The notes beneath the pieces are model-generated. The model made no database searches. It was not told the DNA's origin and saw only the letters and a list, made by a program, of their open reading frames with translations. 64,000 nucleotides of DNA from Bradysia coprophila. Lineage: Eukaryota > Arthropoda > Insecta > Diptera > Sciaridae. This document shows, in pieces, positions 22,025 through 34,442 of the stretch; position 1 is the first letter of the stretch; every line of letters starts with the position of its first letter. Position numbers and translations under genes: made by a program. The DNA is taken from assembly GCF_014529535.1 (NCBI RefSeq), contig NW_023503584.1, forward strand, positions 4,510,832-4,574,831, given 5' to 3'.

Positions 22025-24010
22025 ACATTTTTGATGTTGAATTTTCGTCATATTTCTGCCAGCTAATGTAACGTAACATTAGAGATGAATGAGAGCACAA
22101 TAACAGCAGTTTTGCCCGATTAAACCATTTTATTGTTCCACTTTATTTTCCCACAGCACAATGTTAGATCGTCAGCGCATTCCTGTTTTTTGTTATTTCT
22201 TTAAACAAATTTAAAACGTTGACAAGAATATGCCAACGATAAATGAGTGTGTAGCAGACAACGTAATTTATCTTGTAAAGTTGTAACGCCCGCGTAAAAA
22301 TACGAACTTTTGCTTATCCAAATTATGAGAGGATTCAAACTCACTTTGTATTGTGACAAATCGTGTACACTTACGAAGGCGTATAGGGAGGTTAGTATAC
22401 CACGGACGATATTACAGTCGTGACCCCAGAATCTGAGCCATGAATAAAGAAGTGTGGCCGCAATGTCCAATTGCAAATGTGACATCGAAAAAGTTGTTGA
22501 AACCGATGATTACAATTTCATTCTATCGTTTCGATTCTAAACCGTCTTTGCAATAAAGACCATTACCAATTAATCCATATCATCGCACGAGTCTAATTAA
22601 TTTGTTTGCGAACATGTTAAAACCCCAAGCCTTACTTTTGAGAATGTCTCTAAAGTCGACCCATTACTTCAAAAACACTCAACCATTTCGGTTGGCATCT
22701 TGACGTTGGTGCTATTTTAACTAAATAACTAAACGAAAAACAGCTGCCACATTCAGCCCTCATGTGAAATGTAATTAAAATAAGTTTTTGAGCATTTCGG
22801 ACACAGCATGTTTTAGTTAACTCGTGCAACAACATTTCACTCTTTTTCATGTATAGAATATGGTAATTGTTATTACAGGTTCAACGTACAATTTCATTAA
22901 AAACAATTAAAATTTTGTTTCTGAGATACAAACGCTGAACAAGGAATATTTTTTGCTCATTGGCGAACTTGCATTTTATTGGGATGGGCGAAAAGTAATA
23001 TTGCACTAAGCCGCAAAGTAAGTTGTATCACATAATAATTAAAAAAACAAAGCTCGAACCCACTCTATACACTCTTGCACTCATAATTTGCACGGGTTAA
23101 GCCAAATAGATATAATCTTAAAAAGAATCTCTAGCTCTCTATATACCTTAAAGTAAACAAAATTGAAGTACAATCTTCCACTTTGTATTTTTATATGTAA
23201 TTTACTCGATTTAACTCTACTCAATGCTGGAAAATTGTATAGCCACAGCAATAACATTTTAAGAAAGAATTTTCCGTCCGCTTCCATTTCAAAATGGCAT
23301 TGTATAAAGCACGAATCATTATATCGAACAAATGTAGTTACATATCGAACAAAAATCAGTTCAATTTTTTTACCGTCGACTTTTTATCATATTTCTCATC
23401 TTCCGGCTTTTGGTTTTCAATTTTATTGGTTTTATTATTTAACTTTATTACATCATAATATAGTTTCGAGCATAAAATGTCCCAGTGCAATATCATTGCA
23501 GCATCATAAAAAAAATGGTGATGTTACTATTCGTCGTCGTATTTTATTTCCCATTTGAAATATTATTATTTTTATAGTTGGAATATTGGTCGAGGTATGC
23601 ACGTATTAAAACCATATAGTGAAATTGTGTTGTTCATTTGCAAAACTCATGCAATTCATGGAAATATTAAAATATTTTATCAAAATAGACATAACATAAC
23701 AGTAGATTGAAATGATTTTAATTAAAGCATCAAACACCATCATTCGGATTTTTCCATATATAATTTCGGATGCTAATCCAGAAACGAGTCGATGAAAACT
23801 CTTTTTGAAGTTTTGACAAATTCAACGCACTTCCATATTCTAAACCAAAAAATCGTTCAATCACAGATTCTTAGAACCGTACAAAGTTCTTAGGTCAAGG
23901 TCTTATAGGTTAATTCACACATTCAAACACGTCGAGTAGAAATTCCTGATAAACACGATCGATTTTGAAAATGTCTTTTTTAGACTGGAAGTTAGAGCAC
24001 ACGAACTGGT
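22025..24010. other. Intergenic, no gene seen
   Basis: AT-rich. Open frames here (for example 23163-23558) are low-complexity and match no family I know. Confidence 0.45.
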
Positions 24011-24017
24011 GTGATAA

Positions 24018-24438
24018 GGCTCGGAACAGGTCAGGTCGACCTGAAATCTGACCTTGAAAACCTGAAACCTGATTTAACCTGAACCTAAACTGATAGATTT
24101 TGCCCTGACTGACCTGAACCTGCGGAAACCTTATCTGACCTGACCTGATTTTTATTAATTTTTAAAACTTCTAATATTTTTTTTAACTTCTAAAAAAACG
24201 TGTTACTTTGAATATATAAATATACTGCATGAAACTGCGAGACGACAAACCTAATCCTCAACAACAAAAATCAAAAAGAATATGCTAAATGAATCCGATC
24301 AATCCATTTTAAATTTGAAACAGGTCAGGTGTCAGGTCAGGTTAGGTCAAATTTAAACAGGTCACGTAAGTCTCAGGTTATGTCAGGTTGTTGATTTTCA
24401 GGTCACAGGTCGACCTAAAGTCGACCTTTCCCGAGCCC
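24018..24438. repeat. AGGTCA/TGACCT-rich self-complementary block with inverted ends
   Basis: About 420 bp between GGCTCGG and CCGAGCCC. The left third is built of TGACCTGAACCTGA-type words and the right third of their reverse complement, TCAGGTCAGGTTAGG. AGGTCA occurs about six times on the plus strand and TGACCT about four times, where roughly 0.2 would be expected by chance. Outer 8-mers GTGATAAG and GTGAAGGT may be a decayed target duplication. It is probably a small foldback transposon; AGGTCA is also the nuclear-receptor half-site. Confidence 0.65.
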
Positions 24439-24865
24439 GTGAAGGTCATTGAAGGTGTTTTTTTTGCTTCTTATCTATATCAAGTGAAATATATCTCATT
24501 TTCATAATTTTTTGATGATGAGATTGTACTATTTACAGTTGCCTAACAAAATGGCCGATATGCGCTATGCTTAATTTTAGTAATCATTAAATAACTGGGT
24601 AAAAATGATGCTCAGAGAGTTTCTATCAATATCTGGCATCCCATTTATGGACATCTTTATATACCTCAGCTATATACTATACATAGCTCTTACTGAGCTA
24701 TATACTAATATATTTAGCTGTAAAATGTTCTTTTATATGTCTGCTATATCAGGTATATATCTGAATATCAGCGGTATATATCTGTTTATACAGTAATTCA
24801 TAAAATTTGACTTTTTAATTGTCTGTCTATAATGTGACCGTTTGCAACTGCGGTATGTAACTATG

Positions 24866-25019
24866 CAACGCACTTCAAGCATGAGTGGTACTCTAAATAG
24901 GATACTGAAACTTGACAGTGTTTCACACAACTGTACAACACTGTAAAAAACCATTTCACACAAAATAGTACTCTATTTGGCAGCTGTCAACTATGATCAC
25001 TTTTGCTTGAAGTGCGTTG
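24866..25019. mobile_element. MITE, family B (CAACGCACTTCAAGCA termini), 7-bp target duplication
   Basis: 154 bp with termini CAACGCACTTCAAGCA and TGCTTGAAGTGCGTTG, perfect over 16 bp. It is flanked by AACTATG on both sides (24859-24865, 25020-25026). A second copy stands at 35487-35621 in inverted orientation. There is no coding capacity. Confidence 0.85.
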
Positions 25020-25555
25020 AACTATGCTGTTAAGCAAGAACTACATCGGTATCGAAATGCTTTTATAAAGAATATGGTTGAAATGCTATTAAATCAAAAA
25101 TATAGCTCTTCCATTTCGTAACTTTATTAAAGTTGTATGTTTCGAAGCTTAGACGAATTTTGGAGACATATCTTAGAACAAGTTGCTTACGTCGATCGAA
25201 AAACGGTTGTCAAAATTCCTATTTTCCATTTAGTCAACTGGAACATTACAATTTGTATATATTCATTTGTTGCGAAGTATTTACTTTAATTGACCGGTTA
25301 TTCTTATTTCGAAATCTACGAACAAAATTTATTTCTATAAATTTCTTATCATTATCCCTTCCTCACAGAGTACGAGGAATACTTAGATTGGGCTTCGTTA
25401 TTGCTCTACATTTAATCTGGTTCGTAAACAGGAAGATAAAAAAAATTCAATAAGCCCTGAGTCAGTTTGTTATATTTATCTCTCACATCTCAATCAATTA
25501 GATAGAAGAGTGCAGAAGATTAACTGACTTAGGACTTGTTGTATTTTTTATTAGA

Positions 25556-26340
25556 CTATTGGCACCGCGTTTGATTTGAAACTACGAAAACTTAATTTTG
25601 TCGCTTCAGAAAAATTTCGGAGGTTAAAAAAGAAAATTGGAGGTTTTCAAAAATGTCAGAGTGAGTTCATCCTTTTACGAAATGTACCGTAAATGCGTGT
25701 TGTAGAATACTGGGGAATTCATCTTTTTACGAAACGTTATGTAAATGTAGAATACTAGAGAATTTCTTTTACGAAATGTAACCTTTAAGTTAAATTTCGT
25801 AAAAGGATTAATTTCTTAAGATCAAACACACCGCCTTTACGCGACATTTCGTAAAAGAATGAATTTCCTAGGGTCAAACAAAACGCCTTCACGTTACATT
25901 TCGTAGAAGGACGAATTTCCTAAGATCGAACAAACTACCTTTGCGATACATTTCAAAAAAAAAAAAAATGAATTCTCTCCCCAGTATTCTACAAAACGCC
26001 TTTACGTTACATTTCGTAAAAGGATCGAAAAATCCGTCTTTGCGTTACATTTCGTAAAAGAATGAATTCCCTAGGATCAAACAAAACGAATTCAAATTCC
26101 ATTTCGTAAAAGGATGAATTCCCTAGGATTGTGTGCATAACACCTTTACTTTTCGAAATTATTCAAATTTTCATTTTTTCCTATGTTTCCAATCTACTTT
26201 TTATATTTATAATACTTTATAATCTTTATAATGCTACACCGGGTGCGATTAGCCTTACTGTAATAAAGAGACTATTGGCACCCGGTGCCATTAGCCACAG
26301 TATTATAAAGAGACTATTGACACCCGGCCGGTGCCAATAG
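25556..26340. mobile_element. Foldback/tandem composite with CTATTGGCACC ends
   Basis: Ends CTATTGGCACCG and CGGTGCCAATAG are inverted. Between about 25665 and 26140 lies a run of direct and inverted copies of a unit of about 50 bp, TTTACGTTACATTTCGTAAA plus GGATGAATTCCCTAGG plus ATCAAACAAAACGCC. From 26237 a second repeat of about 56 bp, ACCGGGTGCxATTAGCC...AAAGAGACTATTG, occurs twice. No transposase and no clear target duplication were seen. Confidence 0.6.
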
Positions 26341-26344
26341 CATA

Positions 26345-28615
26345 TTCGTTTTTATTATGCTCTATAGCTTCTTCGTCACTCTTTACACTTTCTACGAGAC
26401 TTTTCAGAGACTTTTGTCTCTAAAAGAAAAAGTTTAATGTTTGTTCTTTGTTTCGTTGAGAAAAGCAAGGCTGTAAACTTTGGGGATCAAGATTGAACTT
26501 CGATAGTACTCTTTGAAATCACAATGGCCACAACCTAAACTGAATATGCCGAATTTTATGTCAGTCAAACTGTTTTTATCCTTCGTAATTGAGTATATGC
26601 AATTCCTGTTTGACATCTCACATCCTGATTCTTTACCATAGACATTTCACCCTTCCATAAATTGCTTTATTATTATCACACAGACCATTGAAACAGCGCT
26701 TCACAGAAATCTCTTTTTTCTTATCGGCTATAATTCTGGACCTTATTGCAGATTATCTGGACCCTACTGTTGAAACCACGGATGTATTGCCGATATTGCT
26801 GAGAACATCTAACAAATCGTCTTGAATGAAACCAAAGGGATACGAACTCCGTTTCAAAACTTTTCTCACATTCTTGATGGTCTCGTCGTATAAAGTTTAC
26901 AGCCTTGGAGAAAAGTTTGTACGAACGAGCGAATTTTTTTTCACTTTCATGCGTTATTTGACGCGTGATTTTTTTTTGTTAGTTTACGTCGTGGACAGGT
27001 AAACATTTTAAATATTTTGTCATTATAGCAGTCCCGAGCAAAGCCGGGAGTACGTCACTAACCCATATATAATAGTAATACGTCAGAACAAAGTTCTTGA
27101 GATATTATAATTAATTGGTCGAATAACTTAGAATTTGTAAAATTCCGTCCCGAAAAATCAAAACCAATCGTTCGACAGCAGCTTGTGAAAATATTGCAAG
27201 AAAATTCATTTCTCTGACGATAAAATCATAAAATAATTTCACGATATGCAAAGAAAAAACGCTTTTGTTTTTGCTTTTTTTAACTTAATCACGTTTCGCC
27301 TTCATCCGTCCGTGTCGCTTACACAAAAAAAAGTTTTGAAAAATTACAAACAATAATAATATGTTATCTGCATCACTAAAAGTTGCAAAATATGCTGCCA
27401 CTCTAATCTCCAAACTGTTTGATTTAAACTTGGATTTATTTCTCGCTTGATAAAGTATAGGTTTGGTGGAAGGAACAAAAAAAACTTTTTTTATCATCAA
27501 TCAACACGCTAGTCGTATAACATTAGTTTTCCATTGCAATCACCACTGGGACAAAAAAACTTCACTTTTGCTATTTTTTTATGCTCACTGCACTATGATT
27601 ATCTGTATAAATATAATATTGCATAAAACACGTGCGATAAATGCAGTATAGTTGCTGGTGTTATTCTTTGAAATTGCATGCAAAAATGCAACAAAATTTT
27701 TTTGTTTTTCTTATTTATTAACATCAATCTGTAACTGTATCGGGTATATATATTCAATGAATATTTACTATTCATTCAACTGTATTTCAATTGATAATAT
27801 CTATTAAATTCGTATTATTATTCTTTGTTATTGGATACACATTGTCGTCGCTTGTCTCTGTGCATGCATGTAATAGTAATATGATATTAAGTATAATTAA
27901 TCTGTTTGAGTTAACATTGAAAATAATAATTGAATTCATCTATGGAGTCGAAGTTATTTCTGAATCCACCGGCAACAAAGCAATAAAGATTATCTTCAGT
28001 TATAGTGATATAATGCGATACGAATTTAATTAAGAAAGTTTGGTGCTTACAATTTCATGTTATGTAAACTTAGCTGTGTGTAAGTTTAAATTGGATTGTG
28101 CATTGTGCAAACTATACACAACTTGCACCGTCCCATAGCGTTTTAAGTACATTCGGGAAATAACTACTTATCTCTCTCTTCTGCTTTGAATGGTATATAT
28201 AATATAGTACACACTGTTTGGTCATGACAGCATATTTATGATGTGGATCTGGTCATTAATTGTTTGAAATGAAAATGTCTCAAGATAATTTAAATAAAAT
28301 TAAAGTTTTATTTACGGATAAAAATGAGCTTACGAGAGGAAGTCTATTTCCGCAGCAGCTTTTCGAATCATTTGCATATTAAAAGAAAGAAAGAAGAGAC
28401 AGAGAGAAATAATTACTTTTCGGTCTTGTGAATTGAGTTTTGTTTCGTTTCGTTGGAAATAATTCGTGCAAATTTTTGGAATAATGTGCTTTCGAGGTGT
28501 TTCCAAGAACTACAAAATAGTTATTTATGTAAATGAATTTTAGCAACGCACTGCTAGCCATAAACTATACATTTGACCAGTCAGGAAATGAGGTAATGTT
28601 TGCATGATATTACTA
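26345..28615. other. Intergenic, no gene seen
   Basis: AT-rich. An inverted pair AAGGCTGTAAACTTT (about 26468-26482) and AAAGTTTACAGCCTT (about 26901-26915) may bound another degenerate element. GTCCCGAGCAAAGCCGGGA at 27030 is a small GC-rich hairpin. No coding exon was recognised. Confidence 0.4.
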
Positions 28616-28624
28616 GCTAAATAA

Positions 28625-29619
28625 TAGGGTGGGTCGTATTTTCATTTTGTTTTTATTTTAAAAGGCCTGGCCCCAGGCTGTACTTAGAATTGACCAAGGA
28701 ATCCGAAACAGGAAAAAAAAAATTTTTCCCTTGCCTCTAGTAACTCTGTCAGTGTTCTCAACTAAGACTTATCGACAAAAAATTTCAACTTTATTTGCAA
28801 ATACAATCGACAAATCATGACATAATACGTCGTGTGAGGTATAGTATAACTGAACAGGTAATCTCATAGAGAATAAATACATTGCAGAGACATTTGTAGT
28901 TTGTTGAAAACGAGTTGAAAAACTCATAGGAGCTTTGTTTTCAAAGCTTAAAGTTGGCAACTTTTTGTTAGAGTGAAAAAGTCAAATGAACAAAAATCGA
29001 CGAATTTACGTTTATTTGCTCAGAAAAGTGTTATTTAGGGTGAATAGGGATAAAACTATCAATTTCACCAGATTAGAACCTTTTAATTCGCATTTTTTAT
29101 TCATTTGACTTTTTCATTCTAACAAAAAATTACCAAATTTGGGCTTCGAAAACAGAGATCCCGTGAGTTTTTTCAACTGGTTTTCAACGAACTTCCCTGC
29201 AATTGATTCTCTATGAGATTACCTGTTCAGACATACCTCACACGACGTATTATGTCATGATTTGTCGATTGTAGTTGCAGATAAAGTTGACATTTTTTGT
29301 CGAAAAGTCTTAGTCGGGAACACTGACAGAGTTACTCTGTTCGAGTGAAAGCGAAGGTCAACAACGTTCTTATAGTATTTCATAGCTGGACTCCTCAGCT
29401 ATTAACTACAATTAGCAGTAATGCCTTCTGTTCCCAAATGCCCGAGATATCAGTCAACAATATGTGCAATTTCATGCTACTACCCCGAAAATCAAAATCA
29501 GGCTGTTAATTAATTTTTGAATTTTTTTTAGCTGTTTCGGATTCCTTGGTCAATTCTAAGGTATAGCCTGGGGCCAGGCCTTTTAAAATAAAAACAAAAT
29601 GAAAATACGACCCACCCCA
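28625..29619. mobile_element. Long palindromic hAT-like non-autonomous element with 8-bp target duplication
   Basis: 995 bp flanked by CTAAATAA on both sides (28617-28624, 29620-29627). Ends TAGGGTGGGTCG and CGACCCACCCCA differ at one position and fit the YARNG start and 8-bp duplication typical of hAT elements. The arms remain homologous through almost their whole length (landmarks AAAAGGCCTGGCCCCAGGC, TTGACCAAGGAATCCGAAAC, CGTCGTGTGAGGTAT, ATCATGACATAATACG), so the element is close to one giant hairpin. The right arm carries about 180 extra bp (about 29340-29520). No transposase is present. Confidence 0.88.
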
Positions 29620-29673
29620 CTAAATAATTCAATTTTCTCTATCGAAATCGAGGAGAGTGAACGGGTCCTACTA

Positions 29674-29997
29674 CAATTGGTAAAAGTTTCCTATGTGCAG
29701 AATAAGCACCAGCTGAATATCACCAGCTGGTGTACAATAAAAAACACTTTGTTTTGTAAACAATTCAAAGACAACCTACACACAGTGCATTTCTACGCGC
29801 ATTCACTTGGAAGGGGTGACATTTGGGGTCTAGCAAAATGTCAGGATTTCGCCCATTTCAAGGGAATGCGTTCGTGATTGAAGTAAACAAATTGTTCAGA
29901 ATGTGTTTTGATTGTTTATCATACGGTGTGTGTCAGTAGATCAGCTGGTGATATTCAGCTGGTGCATATTCTGCACATAGGAAACTTGTAACAATTG
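29674..29997. mobile_element. TA-flanked hairpin MITE (Tc1/mariner-like by target site)
   Basis: 324 bp. Both termini begin CAATTGxTAxAAGTTTCC and continue as reverse complements for about 55 bp (CTATGTGCAGAATA, GCACCAGCTGAATATC). A TA dinucleotide sits immediately outside each end, consistent with TA insertion. The open frame 29599-29877 runs into it by chance. Confidence 0.7.
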
Positions 29998-29999
29998 TA

Positions 30000-30595
30000 T
30001 GTTGAAGTAAATTTAGCATAATAACAGTGAGAGTGATAAGTGTACATTTCCAAATCATACAAAAGGTGAAAAAACTGTTTTCCATCAGTAAATACTGCCA
30101 CTTACTGTTCTTACTGTTATTCACCGTTTAACTGGTATTATTTACGGTAGTGGTAGCATGTACCTGTGCAAAACAGTACAAGATCCATAAATGAAATGTG
30201 AAAACATTTCTAAACCGAATTGTCAATTTTCGCAACACTTGATCTCCTCCATCCCTAATTCCATGAACAACGACTAACTTATAAAGGTTTTCGAGAATTT
30301 CCTTCTTTCGACCCCTCGCTTCAGACCCTTGTTATACCCATTAAAACCTTGGAACTATTTGTCTGGTATTGTTCATTTGCGAAATTAGAGGTAATTTTAA
30401 CTTCGTATCAATTTTAACTTCGTATCTTGAGCAATGGTCAGAAAGCTGTTATTCTACTTTCAACAACTATTCTCCACTCTTTAATCGCGTAGTCGAAGAA
30501 GTCACCAACTAAATATCGAAATGAGATCGGAATAAAATTTTCAATTTTTTATTAGAATATCTGCTTCAAGTCACTGAAAATTTTGAGTTCGTCAT
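30000..30595. other. Intergenic, no gene seen
   Basis: AT-rich sequence downstream of the mu-crystallin gene 3' end. No feature was recognised. Confidence 0.4.
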
Positions 30596-30602
30596 CTTGT
30601 TC

Positions 30603-31955
30603 CTACTGTTTGTGATGCTTCTTGAGATAAAGCGTTTCGACAACTTGAGCCACGGTGCAATCCGTAATAGCCATTCCCAACGAATGGAAAACAGTTCGGG
30701 GATGTTTGGTGACCGATTTCGTTTTGTTAATTATATCCCCCACTGCACCTTCGACAGGGCAATCCAATCCTTTCAGCTCACTTTTAGCTCCTGTCATACT
30801 ATCGGCGTAAAGTTTGCTGCTCTGATAAACCTTCAGATCAATTTCGGAGTGATGATCTTTGCTCGCACCAACAGCTAATATTAACAGGCAGTTAAATACT
30901 GTCGCAAATTGATTTTCATTTGAATCATCCTACCGTTTATGTGAACGTTTTCTTTTAACATGTCTTCGAATAGAATTGGAGATCTTGCTCCCGTTGCAGT
31001 GACAATAATGTCAGCAGTTTTGACGCAATCGCGAACCGATTCATGGACAAAAACTTTCAAATTTTTGTTGACGAATGATGCAGTCATACCTTCCAATTCT
31101 TTTTTTAAATCATTTGCTGTAGATACGGTACGATTCCACAGATGAATTTCATTTATTCCGAACATGGAACTGATTCCGATGGCATGCATTCTACCCTGAT
31201 TAAATAAATAGAAAAGATCCGAAAAAATTGGAGATAGTCATCTCGACAAAACTTTTCCAAACATTACCTGAACACCACATCCTACAATAGCCAGAACTTT
31301 GTCGCCCTTGTGCTGTTCATTTCGATCAAAATAGAGATATTTCGTAGCCACCATACATGCTCCAGCAGTTCTCCATGCCGTAACGCCATTTCCTTCGATA
31401 ATAGTTTTAAGTTTACCGGTGCAAGTAGAGAACAGAGAAATCGATGCGATGATAACTGGCAGCGGTTCCTTCAAGTCTTTGTTGGTAGGAAAAGATGAGA
31501 CCAACTTGTGTCCGAAAGTGGCGAATACTTTGTCTGGGTCAACAGTTTTCATTCGATAGTTTTCAATGAATCCCAACATTGAAAATCCAAGAGCTATGAA
31601 GTAGTTTACGGAATTAAAATTCCAGAGTCGAGAATATTGTCGATTAGAGCTTTTACCGTTTTTTCGTGCCATCTCGACATGTGTTCGAATGGGCTGTTTT
31701 GCTGAGGGTTGAGTGGCATCCTCCTTTCCTTCGGAAACCGACCGGAGTGCTTCCGTGCAAGCTTCGAAAACTGCAGGCCAGGTTAATAGACTCTCAACGT
31801 CAGCTTCCTTAATTATTGTTAGTCCACTTGCACACTACAAATTAGTTGAAAAAATCGAACTAGTTAGTTCTGGTTTGCAATACCGAAATAAAAGATTCTA
31901 TCAAAATTCGATTTTAAATTGTTTATCGGAAGCTTATGCAACTCACCGCACTCAT
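30603..31955 (-). CDS. Ketimine reductase mu-crystallin / ornithine cyclodeaminase family protein
   Basis: NAD(P)H-dependent family whose vertebrate member reduces cyclic ketimines and binds thyroid hormone. Exons on the minus strand: complement(31947..31955, 31657..31834, 31268..31593, 30934..31195, 30603..30874). The reading frame closes to 348 residues. Conserved blocks in order are QPIRT, KVFATFGHKLVSSFP, the dinucleotide site VLAIVGCGVQ|GRMHAIG (GxGxQ, split by an intron at residue 171), HLWNRT, DIIVTATGA, HINAVGASK and TVFHSLGMAITD. The 63-nt intron 31594..31656 contains no stop and keeps frame; removing it restores the family alignment, so I consider it real. The three-codon first exon (Met-Ser-Ala) is the least certain part. 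Probably cytosolic; substrate in insects is not known from sequence. Confidence 0.88.
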
Positions 31956-31959
31956 TTTT

Positions 31960-34435
31960 AAGTTTGATTCGCTTTAGGTTTGATAGAAATAAGCGATGAT
32001 AAGTGTCTGTATCGAATGCAAAATTGAAACTGAACTCAAAGAGTCTGCCTACTAATGCCCTCGTAGAATGTTTTTAAAGAAATTACTTACTTAGATTGAA
32101 ATAAAAATTGTATTGCTAAGTTTACTGCACGACTGCACCTTTTACATGCACTCATCACGGTCATAAATAATTAGTTTTTTTTTTTGAAAATCACCCAACA
32201 ATGTCTAATCGCAAACAAGAACATACAAGAAAGCTCAATATGGTTTATGGTCAAAAGCATTCTTGTATTGGATAGGTCTCTGATAAATGTAATGGGAACG
32301 GGGCAGTTATTGGTGCGGCAGGTATCTAGGGTTCAACCTCTCTAAAGGTCTTTGCCTATCGTTTCTGCTATATTGTACTAATGATAGATAGTGGAGACCT
32401 ATCGAGTGGTAATTTGAACTCAGGACACTTTGGCTATCTGCAATAATAGTCCAATCGAAAATACTATTAAAAATTCCCTATAAAAGGCAAATTCTGCCAT
32501 GAGTCAAGTGCCATGATTTTGTTATTATTTGTGAAGCAGTGAAAACACGGATGTCATTATGGGACCAAAAACGGACTCGACTTTCCCATTCATATCTAAT
32601 CAAGTCTTCCACATCTTTCTATCTAAGTATTCCCAATGAATTACAAAATCATGCCTGCACGTTAGTAAGCAGGCGTGACGCAAGTCCACACTACATAAAA
32701 TAAAAAAAAAATTAGGGACTAAGGAACATATATACAGCAACTTTTTGATTTGTGTTTTGTTAATTCGCTGCCTGCATAAAATTATTACCGAAAAATAAAC
32801 TTAATTAAAAAATGTTAGAGAGAATATAACATGTTCTGTACAATTGTCATTACAGCAACAACAGACTTCCTTCATGGCTTAAAGCACTACTAACATGAAG
32901 GCTATGTTTGAGAATTTGCGATTTTGCATTACCTGAGGAAAATTTCAGCCAACACACAAACTGTGTTGGTTTTGACTTTTTATTTGTTCATTATTCAATA
33001 CCAGGGCCTATTATTGGGAATTTTTCTTACTGACATTACTGAATTGTTCCAAAAATTCAGTGAATATACCAACGAAAAAATTACTAATCAGGTTCAAAGT
33101 TCTCCCCTCTATATTGAAATTCAAGTCAAACCTCAAGAAATTAACTTTTTAAATATTCCAGTTACAGAAAAGGGCAATCAAGTTTCAGCCTAAGGTTGCT
33201 TCAGCTGAATAAAACTACCACGCGCATGCATGTACTGTTAAATCCGTATAGATAAACACTTACAACCAGTTTTGGTTGTATGAGTGAACCAGCTGAAATT
33301 TTTATGAATTCAGCTGAGCTTAACTGGGCTTAAAGTTGATTGCTATTTCCTGTACTCAAAAAATGGGTTATCTTTGGTCATTTTGTGTACCAAATTGTCC
33401 TTTGTCCACCTTCTACAAGGAAATAGTATGGTCTATACCACTAAAGGTTTACACATTTTGCATTCGATAAATTTGAAGCAATGGTTCCGTAAATCGTCTA
33501 CACCATCAAACCCATAACGGTTCACTACATCACTACTTACAAAATGCATACATTCGTTGAATGAATCAACTTTATAAGACACCAGACTGATTACATGCAT
33601 GTGATAAGCTGTGCTTAACAACACTCTGTACACAATCTCAGCTTAAAATGTTTTCTATTTCACTGAGATAAATTAGTAAACAAAGCACGTAGGTACACTT
33701 TATTGCTTAAGTGACCAGTCGTGGTCAATTTCCGTCTTATCTGCATTTCGAAATAATATATCTACCGATACGTGGCCAATGTACAGAAACTGACATGATA
33801 TTCTCGAAACAAGACTTGACTTGATGCAAATTGTTTTCAGTGATTATGTTATATCGACTGTCGGTGCTTAGGTAATAGGACATTGGTACAAATGTTAAAC
33901 ACGTAATGCATTGACTAGTTCAAGAAGCAGCTCTAGCTTCTTTTCGAAATAGTTCGCGAAATTTATATAAGAAAATCTAGTAACTGATTCCAAATGAGCT
34001 CGTGAGTGTTTTGTAGGTTTGATCAAGCGACTGAAACGTGTTATACTCTCAAATGATGATTTGTAGAACGATAGCCTATTGTCTGAATGATAGTATGTTT
34101 TGCACTCTATTATTAGTATCTAGATGTGTACACAGTACGCGAACGATATGCTTGAGTTGTTGATATTTTTAAACAGGTGAATTGCATCGCGTTATTAACT
34201 GAGAAATTTTTTGTTGAAACTCAACGAACCATTTTAATCTAAGAAAAGTGCTTTTTCGTAGTCAAAAGTAAAGTTACAGTTTTGTCGCCCCCCACAAAGT
34301 GTCTCGAAAGTTGAACCGAAAACGAAACAATTCATTGGGAACGACAGAAAGATTTAACAGAGAAAATCCGTGGGCGCACTTATGGAAGCGTATACATTTA
34401 ATTAACAAATAGTATGTTCCCGCAGCATTACGGTA
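31960..34435. other. Intergenic, no gene seen
   Basis: AT-rich spacer between the divergently arranged mu-crystallin and OATP genes. Promoters of both should lie here. The only long frame (32924-33193) is unremarkable. Confidence 0.4.
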
Positions 34436-34442
34436 AACTGAA

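Noticed and set aside
29599..29877. 92-residue frame
   Set aside because: It starts in the end of one transposon and runs into another MITE.
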